NCBI GenBank assembly: GCA_023145215.1
Contig: JAGLED010000001.1
Location: 1-64,000, forward strand
Source: Rhodospirillales bacterium
GTDB lineage: Bacteria; Pseudomonadota; Alphaproteobacteria; Rhodospirillales; Casp-alpha2
Length of the DNA stretch: 64,000 nt
Direction: 5' to 3'
Shown: in pieces, positions 19,338 through 29,382 of the stretch
Layout of the letters: each line of letters begins with the position of its first letter
How positions within the stretch are numbered: the stretch's first letter is position 1
Program-made: the position numbers and the translations under genes
Notes under the pieces: generated by a model
The model's database searches: none
What the model saw: the letters and a program-made list of their open reading frames with translations, nothing else
Told to the model about the DNA's origin: nothing

Positions 19338-20234
19338 TTAACCGCCGAGGAACAGACGACCGACTTCGGGGTTTTCGAGCAATTCATCACCCTTCCCCGC
19401 AATCGCCAGTTCACCGGACACCAGCACGTAACCGATATCGGCGAACTCAAGGCCCTTCTTCGCATTCTGCTCGACCATGATGATGGTCTTGCCCTCACCA
19501 TGCTGCAGATCGTCGAGAATCTCGAATACCATATCGATGAAGCGCGGTTCCAGACCGATCGAAGGTTCGTCGACCAGCAACACTTCCGGATCCATGACCA
19601 ACGCACGGGAGATTTCCAGAAGCCGCCGTTCACCGCCCGACAACACCTTCGCCTTGTGCGTCCTGCGTTGGGCGAGACGGTCGTATTTGGCGAACACCCT
19701 CTCGGCCGCTTCCCTGGCCTTGGTCGGCGTATCCATCAGGAAACCGCCCATCCAGAGATTTTCCTCCACCGTCATATCGGGGAAGATCGACTTGTCCTGC
19801 AAAATATAGGCAATCCCCGCCTTCATCAGTTTCTGATTCGGCGACAGCTTGGTTACGTTCTGCCTATTGTCGGCCGGACCGATCTCGATGGATCCCGAAA
19901 ATATATTGGTGAAGCCGTATATCGAATGCAGGATCGTCGATTTACCGGCCCCGTTCGGTCCGATAAGACAAAGCGACTGGCCTTTTGCGACCTGAAGGTT
20001 CAGATCGTGCAGGATCTCCATCTTGCCATATCCGGCCTTGAGATCCTTGATCTCGACAAACGGGTCGTTGTTGGCCAGCGCCGCCAACTTCTCAATCGGA
20101 ACTTCTTCGGCAATCGCCCGTGTCTGGGCAACGACCTGTTCCACGGATATGACCGACTCGACGCCACCCATATGATAGCCGCCGGCCTTGCGCTTGGCCC
20201 GCTCGGCGCTTGTTTCCTGTTGTTCTTCAGCCAT
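19338..20234 (-). CDS. Branched-chain-amino-acid-type ABC transporter ATP-binding protein (LivF-like)
   Basis: 298-residue cytoplasmic ATPase. Walker A GPNGAGKST, signature LSGGERRLLEIS and Walker B VLLVDEPSIGLEP are present. LivF is usually about 235 residues; here about 60 extra charged N-terminal residues precede the ATPase fold (which starts near FVEIKDLKAGYG). The extension is in frame with a plausible start that overlaps the livG-like stop by ATGA, so it is probably translated. Last gene of the SBP-H-M-G-F operon. Confidence 0.92.
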   Translation of the reverse strand: MAEEQQETSAERAKRKAGGYHMGGVESVISVEQVVAQTRAIAEEVPIEKLAALANNDPFVEIKDLKAGYGKMEILHDLNLQVAKGQSLCLIGPNGAGKSTILHSIYGFTNIFSGSIEIGPADNRQNVTKLSPNQKLMKAGIAYILQDKSIFPDMTVEENLWMGGFLMDTPTKAREAAERVFAKYDRLAQRRTHKAKVLSGGERRLLEISRALVMDPEVLLVDEPSIGLEPRFIDMVFEILDDLQHGEGKTIIMVEQNAKKGLEFADIGYVLVSGELAIAGKGDELLENPEVGRLFLGG

Positions 20235-20983
20235 CAGTGCGCTCCCAGGTAGGCGTCAATGACGCGTTGATCGTTCTGGATTTCATCCGGGCTGCCGTGG
20301 GCCAGCATTTCGCCGTGCGCGAGACAATAGATGCTTTCAGCCATGTTCATGATGACCCGCATGTTATGCTCGATAACGAAGAGCGTGATGCCGAATTCCT
20401 CGTTGGCCCGGCGTAACCGGTCGATCAGGCCATTGATCAGCGTCGGGTTGATCCCCGCTGTCGGTTCGTCCAGCAGCAGCACTTCAGGCTTGTTCATCAG
20501 CGCCATCGCAAACTCGAGCAGCTTCTGCTGACCAAAAGACAGGTCGCCGGAACGGAGCCTCCGCTTCTCGTACAGACCGACGAAGTCGAGTAATCGCTCG
20601 ACCTCCTCCATCGTTGCCTTGTCTTCGCGCTCGCCGAACATATCGGCGAACCCCATCTTGCGGTGAGGGACTGAGATCAGCATGTTCTCGATACAGTTCA
20701 TGTTCGAGTAGATACGTGTCTGCTGGAAGGTCCGGAGAAGCCCCAGGCGCGCGATCTGCGGCACCCGGAGCGACGAAATTTCCTGCCCCTTGAACTTGAT
20801 CGACCCCTCGTCAATCGGATGATAGCCGACGATGGAGTTGAACAGCGTCGTCTTGCCCGACCCGTTGGGGCCGATCAGACCGGTGATCTTGCCGTCCGGC
20901 ACTTTCATCGAAATGCTCTGATTGGCGACCACACCGCCGTAGGACTTCGTAACGCCCTCAACTTCGATTACGTAATTGGTCAT
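20234..20983 (-). CDS. Branched-chain-amino-acid-type ABC transporter ATP-binding protein (LivG-like)
   Basis: 249-residue ATPase of normal LivG length. Walker A GPNGSGKTT, signature LSFGQQKLLEFA (Phe in place of the second motif Gly) and Walker B VLLLDEPTAGINP are visible, with the C-terminal EHNMRVIMNMAESIYCL region typical of LivG. It overlaps livM-like by four bases upstream and the livF-like gene by one base downstream, so stoichiometry is set by coupled translation. Confidence 0.94.
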   Translation of the reverse strand: MTNYVIEVEGVTKSYGGVVANQSISMKVPDGKITGLIGPNGSGKTTLFNSIVGYHPIDEGSIKFKGQEISSLRVPQIARLGLLRTFQQTRIYSNMNCIENMLISVPHRKMGFADMFGEREDKATMEEVERLLDFVGLYEKRRLRSGDLSFGQQKLLEFAMALMNKPEVLLLDEPTAGINPTLINGLIDRLRRANEEFGITLFVIEHNMRVIMNMAESIYCLAHGEMLAHGSPDEIQNDQRVIDAYLGAH

Positions 20984-22014
20984 CGTGTGGCCTCTTTGTT
21001 TTCAACGACAATACCAAACTTCTCGGGGAACTTTTCCATAAGCCACCCCATGATGCCCTGTTGGAAGAACACCACGTTGACGATGATGAGCACACCGAGC
21101 GCGACCCACTGCCAGCCCAGGAAGTACGTCCAGGTGACCTCTTTCAGGGTATGGAACAGGATGGCACCAAGTACTGGCCCCCACAGCGTCCCCTTGCCGC
21201 CAAGCAACGTCATGGCAACCATGAAGATACCGAATGTGACGGTCGGAAAGGCGACTTCCAGCGGCTCGATAATACCGGTGATGTTTCCGAAGAGCGCCCC
21301 GGAGATGCCGACAAAGAACGCCGAAATGGACCACGCCACCGTTTTGTAACGGAGCGTATGAATGCCCATTGCCTCGGCCTTTTCCTCGTCGTCGCGGATC
21401 GCATTGACCGCCAGCCCGAAACGCGTCTTGTAAATCCATTGTACCGCCACGAACGTCAGCACCGCTGCGCCGAAACAGAGGAAGTAGAACAGCAACGACC
21501 TGGCGTAGGCACTACCCGGGAAAACCGGGACGGAAATGCCGCTGCCGGCACCGACCCATTCCCAGGTCCCCATCAACTCGCCTGCGGCAATGGCCATACC
21601 GAGTGTGCCGATCGCGAAGTACGGACCGCGCAGACCGAATACTGTCCAGCCAAGAAGTGCCGCCGTAATCGCGGCGACGACCCCGGACATGATGATGCCA
21701 ATCACAAGCCCTTGATAATATTCGGCATTGGTAAACGTGAAAGAGTCCCCGCCATGCGCTGCCGTATAGGCGCCGATCTCGGCAAACTGCCCGACCTGGA
21801 ACAAGACCGATGTGTACATCCCAACGCCGAAAAAGAAGATGTTCCCGAGCGAATTGTAGCCCATCTGGCCGCCCATGATGTCCCAGGTGAGTGCAAACAG
21901 CACCATCACCCAAAGCGTCGCGAACTGCAGCTGAAGCCCCGGGAACAGGAACGGTGCCGCAATCCCGAATACCAGAATCGGGAAGTGCAATTTGAAACTG
22001 AAATTTTTATTCAT
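20980..22014 (-). CDS. Branched-chain-amino-acid-type ABC transporter permease (LivM-like)
   Basis: 344-residue inner-membrane permease with about nine to ten helices. The conserved GRVWKAIRDDE-type coupling loop appears as GLAVNAIRDDEEKAEAMGI, followed by AFFVGISGALFG, both family markers. AAGGGACG lies about ten bases upstream. It pairs with the LivH-like permease encoded 15 bases upstream. Confidence 0.94.
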   Translation of the reverse strand: MNKNFSFKLHFPILVFGIAAPFLFPGLQLQFATLWVMVLFALTWDIMGGQMGYNSLGNIFFFGVGMYTSVLFQVGQFAEIGAYTAAHGGDSFTFTNAEYYQGLVIGIIMSGVVAAITAALLGWTVFGLRGPYFAIGTLGMAIAAGELMGTWEWVGAGSGISVPVFPGSAYARSLLFYFLCFGAAVLTFVAVQWIYKTRFGLAVNAIRDDEEKAEAMGIHTLRYKTVAWSISAFFVGISGALFGNITGIIEPLEVAFPTVTFGIFMVAMTLLGGKGTLWGPVLGAILFHTLKEVTWTYFLGWQWVALGVLIIVNVVFFQQGIMGWLMEKFPEKFGIVVENKEATR

Positions 22015-22029
22015 TGTTCGAGCCGTCCC

Positions 22030-22929
22030 TTAGCTGACCACTTGGCGCAACTTGCGCTGTTGAATTTGACGCCAGACCAGCACCAGAAGAAGCAGACCGA
22101 CGACTGTCGCCTGCTGGAATTCCGCACCAAGCACGAAGCCGCTGTAGTTTTCCATCATGCCGAGGCCGAGCCCCGCCATAATCACGCCTGGCAAATTACC
22201 GAAGCCGGCCGCCGTGACGATCACGAACGACCGGATCGAATACGAGATCCCGTAGAATGGTTGGATCACCCAGATCATCGAGATCATGGCCCCCGCTGCA
22301 CCACAGATCGCGGCGTTCAGCGAGAATGTGAAAGCATAGACTTTGTCGGTGTCGATCCCCATGACGCGCGCGGCACGGGCATCCTGTGCGGTCGCCCGAA
22401 TAGCCTGCCCCATGCGGCTTTTCTTCATGAAGATCACGACCGCCAGGGCGAGAAGACCGCAAAGCACGAACGCCAGCACCTTGATCTCGGCGACCGTAAC
22501 AACGCCGAGTATCTGGCGGATCGCGAAATCACTCTCGGCGGTCTGAACTTCAGGACCGAACATCAGATTGAGTAACTGGGCGATGACAATGGCCAGGCCG
22601 AATGTCGCCAACAGTGACGTGAAGAGGTCTTTATCGATAACGCGTCTTATGATGGTGACATAAATGCCCCAACCGAACGCGAACATGACGACGATAGCGA
22701 CCGGCAGGCCCCAGAGCGGATGGATACCCTGTGTCCCCAGCCACCAGGCGATATAGCCGCCCATGATGACGAAGTCCCCCTGCGCCAGGTTCTTGACGTT
22801 CATCACCCCCCAAACCAGCGCCAGACCGTATGCGGCGAGCGCAAACGTGGCACCGATAAATAGACCGTCCAACAACAACTGGACATTGAAGACCGGTGCC
22901 TGCACCAGAATCATGATGTTGTCCCACAC
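22030..22929 (-). CDS. Branched-chain-amino-acid-type ABC transporter permease (LivH-like)
   Basis: 299-residue permease with about eight helices. DGLFIGATFALAAYGLALVW and NLAQGDFVIMGGYIAWWL are LivH N-terminal signatures, and AIRATAQDARAARVMGI is the coupling loop contacting the ATPases. The start is GTG at 22929, preceded by GGGGAGAGG. A GC-rich stem-loop lies between it and the upstream binding-protein gene. Confidence 0.94.
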   Translation of the reverse strand: MWDNIMILVQAPVFNVQLLLDGLFIGATFALAAYGLALVWGVMNVKNLAQGDFVIMGGYIAWWLGTQGIHPLWGLPVAIVVMFAFGWGIYVTIIRRVIDKDLFTSLLATFGLAIVIAQLLNLMFGPEVQTAESDFAIRQILGVVTVAEIKVLAFVLCGLLALAVVIFMKKSRMGQAIRATAQDARAARVMGIDTDKVYAFTFSLNAAICGAAGAMISMIWVIQPFYGISYSIRSFVIVTAAGFGNLPGVIMAGLGLGMMENYSGFVLGAEFQQATVVGLLLLVLVWRQIQQRKLRQVVS

Positions 22930-22989
22930 GGCGACCTCTCCCCTTGTTGATTAATTCTTTAATGAAACGGGTTGCGGTGAATAAAGACC

Positions 22990-23030
22990 GGGCGTGCCCG
23001 CCCCGGCCAGCAGCCGGGACGGGCGTACCC
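22990..23030 (-). other. Intercistronic stem-loop between binding-protein and permease genes
   Basis: GC-rich inverted repeat with core CCCGcCCCGGC / GCCGGGaCGGG and extra pairs outside. There is no T-run on the minus strand (GGTCTTTATTC follows), so it is unlikely to be a full terminator. Such hairpins often protect a binding-protein mRNA and lower permease expression; that role is inferred. Confidence 0.55.
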
Positions 23031-23050
23031 AGATCATCATCCGTCTATTA

Positions 23051-24292
23051 TTAGTTCGACGGTGCCTTGCGCGGCCAGTTCACCGGATGCGATGCCCATT
23101 TGGACGGCGCGACAACGTTGTACTCGCCATTCTGAATTTGGCGTAGAACCATCGGTTTCGCGATGTTGTTGCCGGCTTCGGAGAACTTGACGGCGCCATA
23201 GAAGGTCTGCATGTCGGTCGCCGCAATGGCGTCACGGACCTTCTCGACATCGAAGCTGTTCGCACGCTCGAAGGCGTCGGCCCAGACCTGAACCGCGGCA
23301 GTTGCCTGTGCGGACTGGTACGGGACGTTCTTGTAACCTTCGTAGGTCGCTTTGAAGAGCTTGTCGTAATCAGCGGCGGTGCCGAACAGATCGTCCTTGT
23401 AGCTCAGCGTCTCGGCCCACTGCGTCGGGCAGAGAATGTCGTTGGTGGCTTCGCCGAACTTCGACGTGATTTTCGCCGCTTCGCAGTGCGTCATGGCGAT
23501 CATCGGCGTATCGATCTGCAGTTCCTTGATCTGACGGGCTGCGGTCGCGGCACCCTTGGAGTGCCCGGACAGCACCAGCAGGTCCGGCTTCAGCGCCTTC
23601 ACCTTGGTCAGCGTCGCGGAAATGTCGTTGAGGTCACGCGGCATTTTGTCGTCGATGACGGCCTTCATGCCGTACTTTTCCATATCCTCAAGCACACCGG
23701 CGCGAACGTCGAGCGAGAACGGATCGTTTTCGAACGCCATTGCGACTTTCACGTCGGAAGCCTTCTTGCCGTTCTTTTCGGCGATTTCAGCGGCCAGCGC
23801 GATCGAGCTCGCAAGATACTGTTCGGAGGTCGACAGCACTGCGAACAGGTACTTGTAACCCTTGTTGAACAGCGAACGCGAGGCACCTTCGGCTTCGACC
23901 ATGGGCACTTTGTACTTTTCCATGATCGGCGCAGCGGCTTTCGTCGTTGCCGACGAATACGGGCCGAGGAAGTACTTCACGCCGTCCTGGTTGACGAGAC
24001 GCTCGAGCAGTTGCGCGGTACGCAGCGGCGTCGATTCATCATCGTAGTACTGGACTTTCAGCTTGTACTTCTTGCCGCCGACGGTCACGCCGCCAGCTTC
24101 ATTGATTTTCTTCACGCCGAGTTCGTAACCGTTCTTGGCGTGAATGCCGTTCGTCGAATACTTACCGGTAAAGGAAATAGCGGAACCGAGGATAATCGTA
24201 TCACCCTCGACTTTGGCGCTCGCCGGCGTCGCCAGCGCAACGCCCAGGGCAACGGCAGATGCCATTACCGCCGTCGTCAGACGTGCTTTCAT
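23051..24292 (-). CDS. ABC transporter substrate-binding protein, Leu/Ile/Val-binding family
   Basis: 413-residue periplasmic protein with a clear signal peptide (cleavage after ATPASA, residue 26). The mature part has the Peripla_BP_6 layout: GSAISFTGKYSTNGIHAKNGYELGVKKIN, then KYFLGPYSSATTKAAAPI. The ligand may be an amino acid, amide or related compound and cannot be told by eye. The start follows GGGAGGA. First gene of the transporter operon, with 121 bases before livH-like. Confidence 0.93.
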   Translation of the reverse strand: MKARLTTAVMASAVALGVALATPASAKVEGDTIILGSAISFTGKYSTNGIHAKNGYELGVKKINEAGGVTVGGKKYKLKVQYYDDESTPLRTAQLLERLVNQDGVKYFLGPYSSATTKAAAPIMEKYKVPMVEAEGASRSLFNKGYKYLFAVLSTSEQYLASSIALAAEIAEKNGKKASDVKVAMAFENDPFSLDVRAGVLEDMEKYGMKAVIDDKMPRDLNDISATLTKVKALKPDLLVLSGHSKGAATAARQIKELQIDTPMIAMTHCEAAKITSKFGEATNDILCPTQWAETLSYKDDLFGTAADYDKLFKATYEGYKNVPYQSAQATAAVQVWADAFERANSFDVEKVRDAIAATDMQTFYGAVKFSEAGNNIAKPMVLRQIQNGEYNVVAPSKWASHPVNWPRKAPSN

Positions 24293-24556
24293 TGTGTGAG
24301 TCCTCCCAGACTTCGATGTTCACGAGCAATTGCCCGCCTTAGGTTCGCCTTCGCCTGTCCGATGTATTGTTATTATTGGCCGGATAGGCGACTTCGTCGG
24401 CGGATTGTATCAGTGTTCTGCATTCTGGCAAGTGAACGAAGCAAATTAACTTTTACAGGCCATTTCCCGCAAATTTCTGTCGTGACGCAAAAAAGCGGTA
24501 TGCGGCGTCCCTAAAATTGACGCACCGCCCGCGACACAGTGTCCGCTTCCGACGCC

Positions 24557-25312
24557 TTATCCGCGTCCCGCGAAGGGCATTTGCGTCGCCATAATTGTCA
24601 TGGTGAAAACATTCGTCTCGAGCGGATAGCTCGCCATATGGACGACGGCGCGCCCGACGTCGTTTACGTCCATCATCGGCTCCGGCTTGATCTCGCCGTT
24701 CGCCTGTTTGACTCCCTTCGCCATCCGGTTGGCCATGTCCGATTGCGCGTTTCCGATATCGAGTTGGCAAACCGCAATGTTGTACTTGCGACCATCGAGT
24801 GAGGCGGTCTTGGTCATGCCGGTCACGGCATGCTTGGTCGCCGTGTAGGGAATCGAATCCGGTCTCGGCGCATGCGCCGAGATCGAACCGTTGTTGATGA
24901 TGCGCCCGCCCTGCGGATCCTGGTCTTTCATCGCCCGAAACGCCGCCTGCAGGCACAGGAACGACCCCGTCAGATTGACGTCGACCACGGTCTTCCATTG
25001 CTCGTAAGAGAGATCTTCCAAAAGGATGCCCGGCGCGTTGGCGCCCGCATTATTGAACAGCAAGTCGAGACGGCCGTATGTGTCAGTGACTTTCTTGAAC
25101 AACGCCGCCACCTGGTCCGGGTCGCTGACGTCGGTGGGGACGGCCAGAACTCGATCGGGGGCCGAACACATCGAAACCGTCTCGTCGAGCGCGTCGGCAC
25201 GCCGGCCGGCCAGGGCCACAGTCCAACCGTCGTCGACCAATGCTTTGCTGGTGGCGCGGCCGATCCCGGACCCGGCCCCCGTAACGATAGCGATTTTCGA
25301 TGTCTCAGGCAT
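24557..25312 (-). CDS. Short-chain dehydrogenase/reductase (SDR)
   Basis: 251-residue NAD(P)-dependent oxidoreductase. [10 protein letters not shown] binds the cofactor, NNAGANAPG follows, and the catalytic Ser plus YTATK (Tyr and Lys of YxxxK) are present, so it should be active. The substrate is unknown. The start at 25312 was chosen because GGAGGG lies just upstream; an ATG 75 bases further out gives an unlikely extension. It is divergent from the GST gene. Confidence 0.9.
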   Translation of the reverse strand: MPETSKIAIVTGAGSGIGRATSKALVDDGWTVALAGRRADALDETVSMCSAPDRVLAVPTDVSDPDQVAALFKKVTDTYGRLDLLFNNAGANAPGILLEDLSYEQWKTVVDVNLTGSFLCLQAAFRAMKDQDPQGGRIINNGSISAHAPRPDSIPYTATKHAVTGMTKTASLDGRKYNIAVCQLDIGNAQSDMANRMAKGVKQANGEIKPEPMMDVNDVGRAVVHMASYPLETNVFTMTIMATQMPFAGRG

Positions 25313-25428
25313 GAATCCCTCCATTAGATTATCTGCGCCTCGCATTAACAAAGCTGCTTTGAGCGGGGCGCGCTTTCGGCTTATCAAGGGATATTGGCGA
25401 TCACGCGCGGCCCGGCAAGGAGAAGTTG

Positions 25429-26037
25429 ATGTTAACGTTGCTGGACGACCCGATTTCGGGCAACGGTTACAAGATCAGGCTGTTGTTGGCGTTTCTCGAT
25501 ACGCCATACACCTACAAGACGTACAGCGTCCTGAAAGCCGAGACCCGCACACCGGAATTTCTGGCCATCAGTCCGAACGGAAAAATCCCGGTCCTGATTC
25601 TGGAAGACGGCACCGTGCTGCCCGAATCCAATGCGATCCTGAATTATCTCGCCGCAGGCACGCCATATCTACCGACTGACCGGCTGCACCACGCCCAAGT
25701 GCTTCAGTGGATGTTCTGGGAACAGTATTCCCACGAACCGAATATCGCGACGCTCAGGTTCTGGAACCACCTACCTGAACTGGACGACGTACAGAAAGCG
25801 CAAATGCCGGGCAAGCGCGCCAACGGCAACGCGGCGCTGAAACTGATGGATACCCACTTAATTGAGCACGATTGGTTCGTCGCAGGCGTGCCGACCATCG
25901 CCGACATCGCCTTGTTTGCCTACACCCATGTCGCCGAGGAAGGTGATTTCGATTTATCCGCGTATCCGAACGTCCGGAGATGGATCGCGCGGATCGAGGG
26001 CCTGCCGGAATTCGTGCCGATGGAATCGGCGCATTAA
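25429..26037 (+). CDS. Glutathione S-transferase family protein
   Basis: 202 residues from the ATG at 25429, preceded by AAGGAG. N-terminal thioredoxin-like domain ([34 protein letters not shown] with the cis-proline; [12 protein letters not shown] with the Glu-Ser that binds the gamma-glutamyl group) and an all-helical C-terminal domain with [11 protein letters not shown]. The N-terminal Ser/Asn probably activates glutathione. Physiological substrate unknown. Its stop overlaps the convergent msrB stop by four bases. Confidence 0.9.
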   Translation: MLTLLDDPISGNGYKIRLLLAFLDTPYTYKTYSVLKAETRTPEFLAISPNGKIPVLILEDGTVLPESNAILNYLAAGTPYLPTDRLHHAQVLQWMFWEQYSHEPNIATLRFWNHLPELDDVQKAQMPGKRANGNAALKLMDTHLIEHDWFVAGVPTIADIALFAYTHVAEEGDFDLSAYPNVRRWIARIEGLPEFVPMESAH

Positions 26038-26432
26038 TCCTCGGGCTTGAACTTCAGCGATGCGCCGTTGATGCAATACCGCTGACCGGTCGGCTTCGGG
26101 CCGTCCGGAAACACGTGGCCCAGATGCCCGTCGCACTTGGCGCAATGGACCTCGGTCCGGGTCATCCAGAGGCTCTTGTCGACTTCTTCCTCGATCGCGT
26201 CATCTCCGATCGGCTGGTAGAAGCTCGGCCAGCCGGAACCCGATTCGTATTTGGTGTCGGACGCGAACAGGGGTTCACCGCAACCGGCGCAGACGAACAT
26301 GCCCTTGCGCTTTTCGTGATTGAGCGGGCTTGTGCCGGCGCGCTCCGTCCCCTTCATGCGCATGATCTTGAAGGCCTCGAAACCGAGTTGATCCATCCAT
26401 TCCTGTTCGGATTTGGTGATTTTTTCAGACAT
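26034..26432 (-). CDS. msrB: Peptide-methionine (R)-S-oxide reductase MsrB
   Basis: 132-residue repair enzyme reducing R-methionine sulfoxide in proteins. Zinc ligands are C48/C51 and C97/C100; the catalytic cysteine is C120 in [19 protein letters not shown] is the substrate-pocket motif. Full length for a stand-alone MsrB with no fused MsrA and no signal peptide, hence cytoplasmic. A recycling Cys is not obvious outside the zinc site. Confidence 0.96.
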   Translation of the reverse strand: MSEKITKSEQEWMDQLGFEAFKIMRMKGTERAGTSPLNHEKRKGMFVCAGCGEPLFASDTKYESGSGWPSFYQPIGDDAIEEEVDKSLWMTRTEVHCAKCDGHLGHVFPDGPKPTGQRYCINGASLKFKPED

Positions 26433-26524
26433 CGCATCCTCCGCTTCGTTCTCGACCCGAAGTAATCCCGGAACTCACCGGTTTCCAGTCTTTTCGGCGC
26501 CGCGCACGCAATTGTGAGGCGACG

Positions 26525-28141
26525 TCAGAAGCGACCGTCGTACGCCTTTCGGCCGATCGGACATGCGACCAGCGTGAACGTCTCGGCATCGAGGCCGTCC
26601 GAAATCGCCTTCTCGAGTGTCTCGCGATCCGTCGCCGTCACACCGATACCGCCCATGACATCGGCGAGCTTTGCAAAATCGGTGCCCCCGAAGTCGACGC
26701 CCAGATTATCCTGCTTGTTGGCGCGCTGCTTCAATTCGATCAGCGCCAGGCTTTCGTCGACGAACACCACGATCACCACCGGCAACTTCATGTCGCGCAA
26801 CGTCGCCAATTCACCAAGGATCATCTCCATCCCGCCGTCGCCGGTGAACGCGATCACCGGCGTGTCTGGGTTGGCGATCTTGTGGCCCAAGGCAATCGGC
26901 ACCGCGCAGCCCATGGTGCAGAGGCCGGTCGATTGCGCAAGCGTGCGCGGCAGATAGCAGTCCCATTGCTGGCTCAGCAAAATGCGATGCGCGCCGGTAT
27001 CCACGGCAGCGAAACCGTCTTTTGGGAACGCCGTCCTGGCCGCGTCGATGACGGCCGCCGGCCCCCAGCTTTCGTCACGCGGGAACGCATCGCGAAGTTG
27101 CGCCCGCATCTTTTCAATGGCGCCGTCTTTCCACGTTTCCTTACCGTTCAGCCCGTGGGTCAGGGCTTTGACCCCTTCACCCACATCGCACACGAAACTG
27201 ATATCGGCCTGATGCACATAGTGGGTGTTCGGGTGACCGGCGACCTCGATCACCGTTTTGCCTTCCAAACCCGTCGACCAGGCATGACGCCAATCGATGC
27301 GCATCTCGATCGGGTCGTAACCGGCAAGCACGATCACGTCGGCGTCGTCGATCATCGGTTTCAGGGCTTTAAACGATTTCGGCGACAGCCCATGCCCGCC
27401 CAGTGACAGCGGGTCATTCTCCGCAACCACGCCCTTGGCCTTGTAGCTGGTCAGGATCGGCATGTTCAATCGATGCACGGCTTCGTCGATCACCGCCGCT
27501 GCGTCGTGGTGCAGAATATCGACGCCGCCGATCATCAACGGACGTTCGGCATTGGCAATGGCATTTCTAGCACGTTCCAGATCCGGCCCGGCAGCCGGTG
27601 CGACCTTCGACGTCGCCGCGCGGCCCGGATACCCGGTGACCTTCGCATCCTTGCCGGCGATGTTGATCGGCACATCCAGATGAACCGGCCCCGGCGGGTC
27701 CTGCATCGCAATGGCCAAGGCCTTGTCGATCATCACGTCGACGACGCCGTCGGCAACGATCATGGACGCTTTCGAAATCGGCCGGATGACGTCGGTGTGG
27801 TCGAACACCTGGTGGGTGTAGGTTTCGGCTTCCGCCGCATCGACGCAGCCAGTCAGAAAAATCATCGGCACCTGGTCCTGCCAGGCATTGGCGACGACGT
27901 TGATCGCGTTGACCACGCCCGGCCCGACGGTCGCGACCAGAATGCCCGGCGCGCCGGTCGCGTGGTAAGTGCCTTCCGCCATGAACCCGCCGGCGTTTTC
28001 ATGCTTCACCAGATGAAAATCGATGCCGGCGTTTTCTAGCCCCTCCATCAACGACAGCACCTCACCACCCGGAATACCGAAGGCATGGCGGCACCCGGCG
28101 TCATAGAGCCGCTTGCCGATGATGTCGGACGTCGTCGTCAT
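26525..28141 (-). CDS. Thiamine-diphosphate-dependent enzyme, acetolactate-synthase-like
   Basis: 538 residues with the three-domain ThDP fold. The N-terminal HAFGIPGGEVLSLMEGL and KHENAGGFMAEG carry the cofactor-activating E48; GPGVVNAINVVANAWQDQVP is family-typical; the cofactor motif GDGGMEMILGELATLRD is present, but the usual second Asn is replaced (FVDES). It is the last gene of an operon with a CoA-transferase and an acyl-CoA dehydrogenase, so a 2-hydroxyacyl-CoA lyase or decarboxylase role is as plausible as acetolactate synthesis. No regulatory subunit is adjacent. Function beyond the family is not certain. Confidence 0.82.
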   Translation of the reverse strand: MTTTSDIIGKRLYDAGCRHAFGIPGGEVLSLMEGLENAGIDFHLVKHENAGGFMAEGTYHATGAPGILVATVGPGVVNAINVVANAWQDQVPMIFLTGCVDAAEAETYTHQVFDHTDVIRPISKASMIVADGVVDVMIDKALAIAMQDPPGPVHLDVPINIAGKDAKVTGYPGRAATSKVAPAAGPDLERARNAIANAERPLMIGGVDILHHDAAAVIDEAVHRLNMPILTSYKAKGVVAENDPLSLGGHGLSPKSFKALKPMIDDADVIVLAGYDPIEMRIDWRHAWSTGLEGKTVIEVAGHPNTHYVHQADISFVCDVGEGVKALTHGLNGKETWKDGAIEKMRAQLRDAFPRDESWGPAAVIDAARTAFPKDGFAAVDTGAHRILLSQQWDCYLPRTLAQSTGLCTMGCAVPIALGHKIANPDTPVIAFTGDGGMEMILGELATLRDMKLPVVIVVFVDESLALIELKQRANKQDNLGVDFGGTDFAKLADVMGGIGVTATDRETLEKAISDGLDAETFTLVACPIGRKAYDGRF

Positions 28142-28152
28142 TTTTTTCTTCC

Positions 28153-29370
28153 TTATTCGGCGGCGCGGGCGCGCTCGGCCAGTTTCAAATAGCCGTCCCG
28201 GGTCTGCGGCAGCTTGCGGTCTAGAATCTTGCCGGCGACCAGGTTCCGCAGCACCTGCGCCGTCCCGCCACCGATCGTAAACATACGGGCGTCGCGGTAC
28301 ATGCGTTCCATCGGGCGATTACGCGAATACCCGGCGGCGCCGAACACCTGAAGGGCATCCGATGTCACCTTGATGGCCGTCTCGGACGCCAGAATCTTCG
28401 CCTGCGCCGCCATCAACATGTCGGGGAAGCCACCCTCGTTGGTTTCGGACGAGGCCGCCGCTTTATAGATCAGCGCCTGCGACGCGGCGATCCCGATCGA
28501 CATGTCGGCCAGCATCCACTGCAGTCCCTGGAACTCGGCAATCGGACGGCCGAACTGTTCGCGCTCACCGGCATAGGCGAGTGCATTCTCGTACGCGCCT
28601 TCGGCGATACCGAGGGCCACGGTCCCGGCCCCAACCCGTTGCGAGTTGTAGGCGTTCATCAAACCGGCGAACCCACGCTTGATCCCCTCAGGCGGGATCA
28701 GTGCCATGCTTTCCGGCACGAACAAATCTTCGAAGATCATCTCGCATTCGGGAATACCCCGAAGCCCCATCGCCGGCTCGCGGGTGCCGACGCGAAGTCC
28801 TTCGGCTTCGTCACGGACGGCAATGAAACCGCCGATCCCCATATCGTTTCCGTTCTCGATCACGCGCGCGAAAATCAAATGCAACTTCGAGACGCCGCCA
28901 CCGGTGATCCAGTGCTTGCGGCCGTTGATCACGTAGCCGCCGTCTTTCTTAACCGCCGTCGTCGTCATCTCCGTCGCGGCGGAACCGGCTTCGGGTTCGG
29001 TGATGCAGATCGCCGGCTTGTCGCCTGCGAGCACCAACTCGGCGGCGAGCTTCTTCTGCTCGTCGGAGCCGTACTTCATGATCGCGCTGACGGCACCCAT
29101 GTTGCATTCGACGACGATGCGTGCGGTCACGCCACACACTTTGGCCATTTCCTCGACCACCAGCACCGCGTGCAGGAACGAATACCCTTTCCCACCCCAT
29201 TCCTTGGGGATCGTCATACCGGTGAAGCCGGCTTTGACCAGTTCCTCGACATTGTGCCAGGGGTATTCCTCGGTCTTGTCGACATCGGCGGCGCGGTCCG
29301 CGATCACGTCGCGGGCAAGCTTGCGGGCAGCGGCCTGAAGTTCGAGTTGTTCGTCCGTCAGCTGAAACAT
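28153..29370 (-). CDS. Acyl-CoA dehydrogenase
   Basis: 405-residue FAD enzyme oxidising an acyl-CoA to the 2-enoyl-CoA. N-terminal helical domain, CITEPEAGSAATEM (FAD/substrate loop) and INGRKHWITGG are family signatures. The C-terminal YRDARMFTIGGGTAQVLR has Gly where medium-chain enzymes carry the catalytic Glu; isovaleryl-CoA-type enzymes also lack it there and use a Glu elsewhere, so activity is likely but the chain-type differs. It lies 11 bases before the ThDP gene and 12 after the CoA-transferase gene. Confidence 0.9.
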   Translation of the reverse strand: MFQLTDEQLELQAAARKLARDVIADRAADVDKTEEYPWHNVEELVKAGFTGMTIPKEWGGKGYSFLHAVLVVEEMAKVCGVTARIVVECNMGAVSAIMKYGSDEQKKLAAELVLAGDKPAICITEPEAGSAATEMTTTAVKKDGGYVINGRKHWITGGGVSKLHLIFARVIENGNDMGIGGFIAVRDEAEGLRVGTREPAMGLRGIPECEMIFEDLFVPESMALIPPEGIKRGFAGLMNAYNSQRVGAGTVALGIAEGAYENALAYAGEREQFGRPIAEFQGLQWMLADMSIGIAASQALIYKAAASSETNEGGFPDMLMAAQAKILASETAIKVTSDALQVFGAAGYSRNRPMERMYRDARMFTIGGGTAQVLRNLVAGKILDRKLPQTRDGYLKLAERARAAE

Positions 29371-29382
29371 GGTTCGGCTCCC

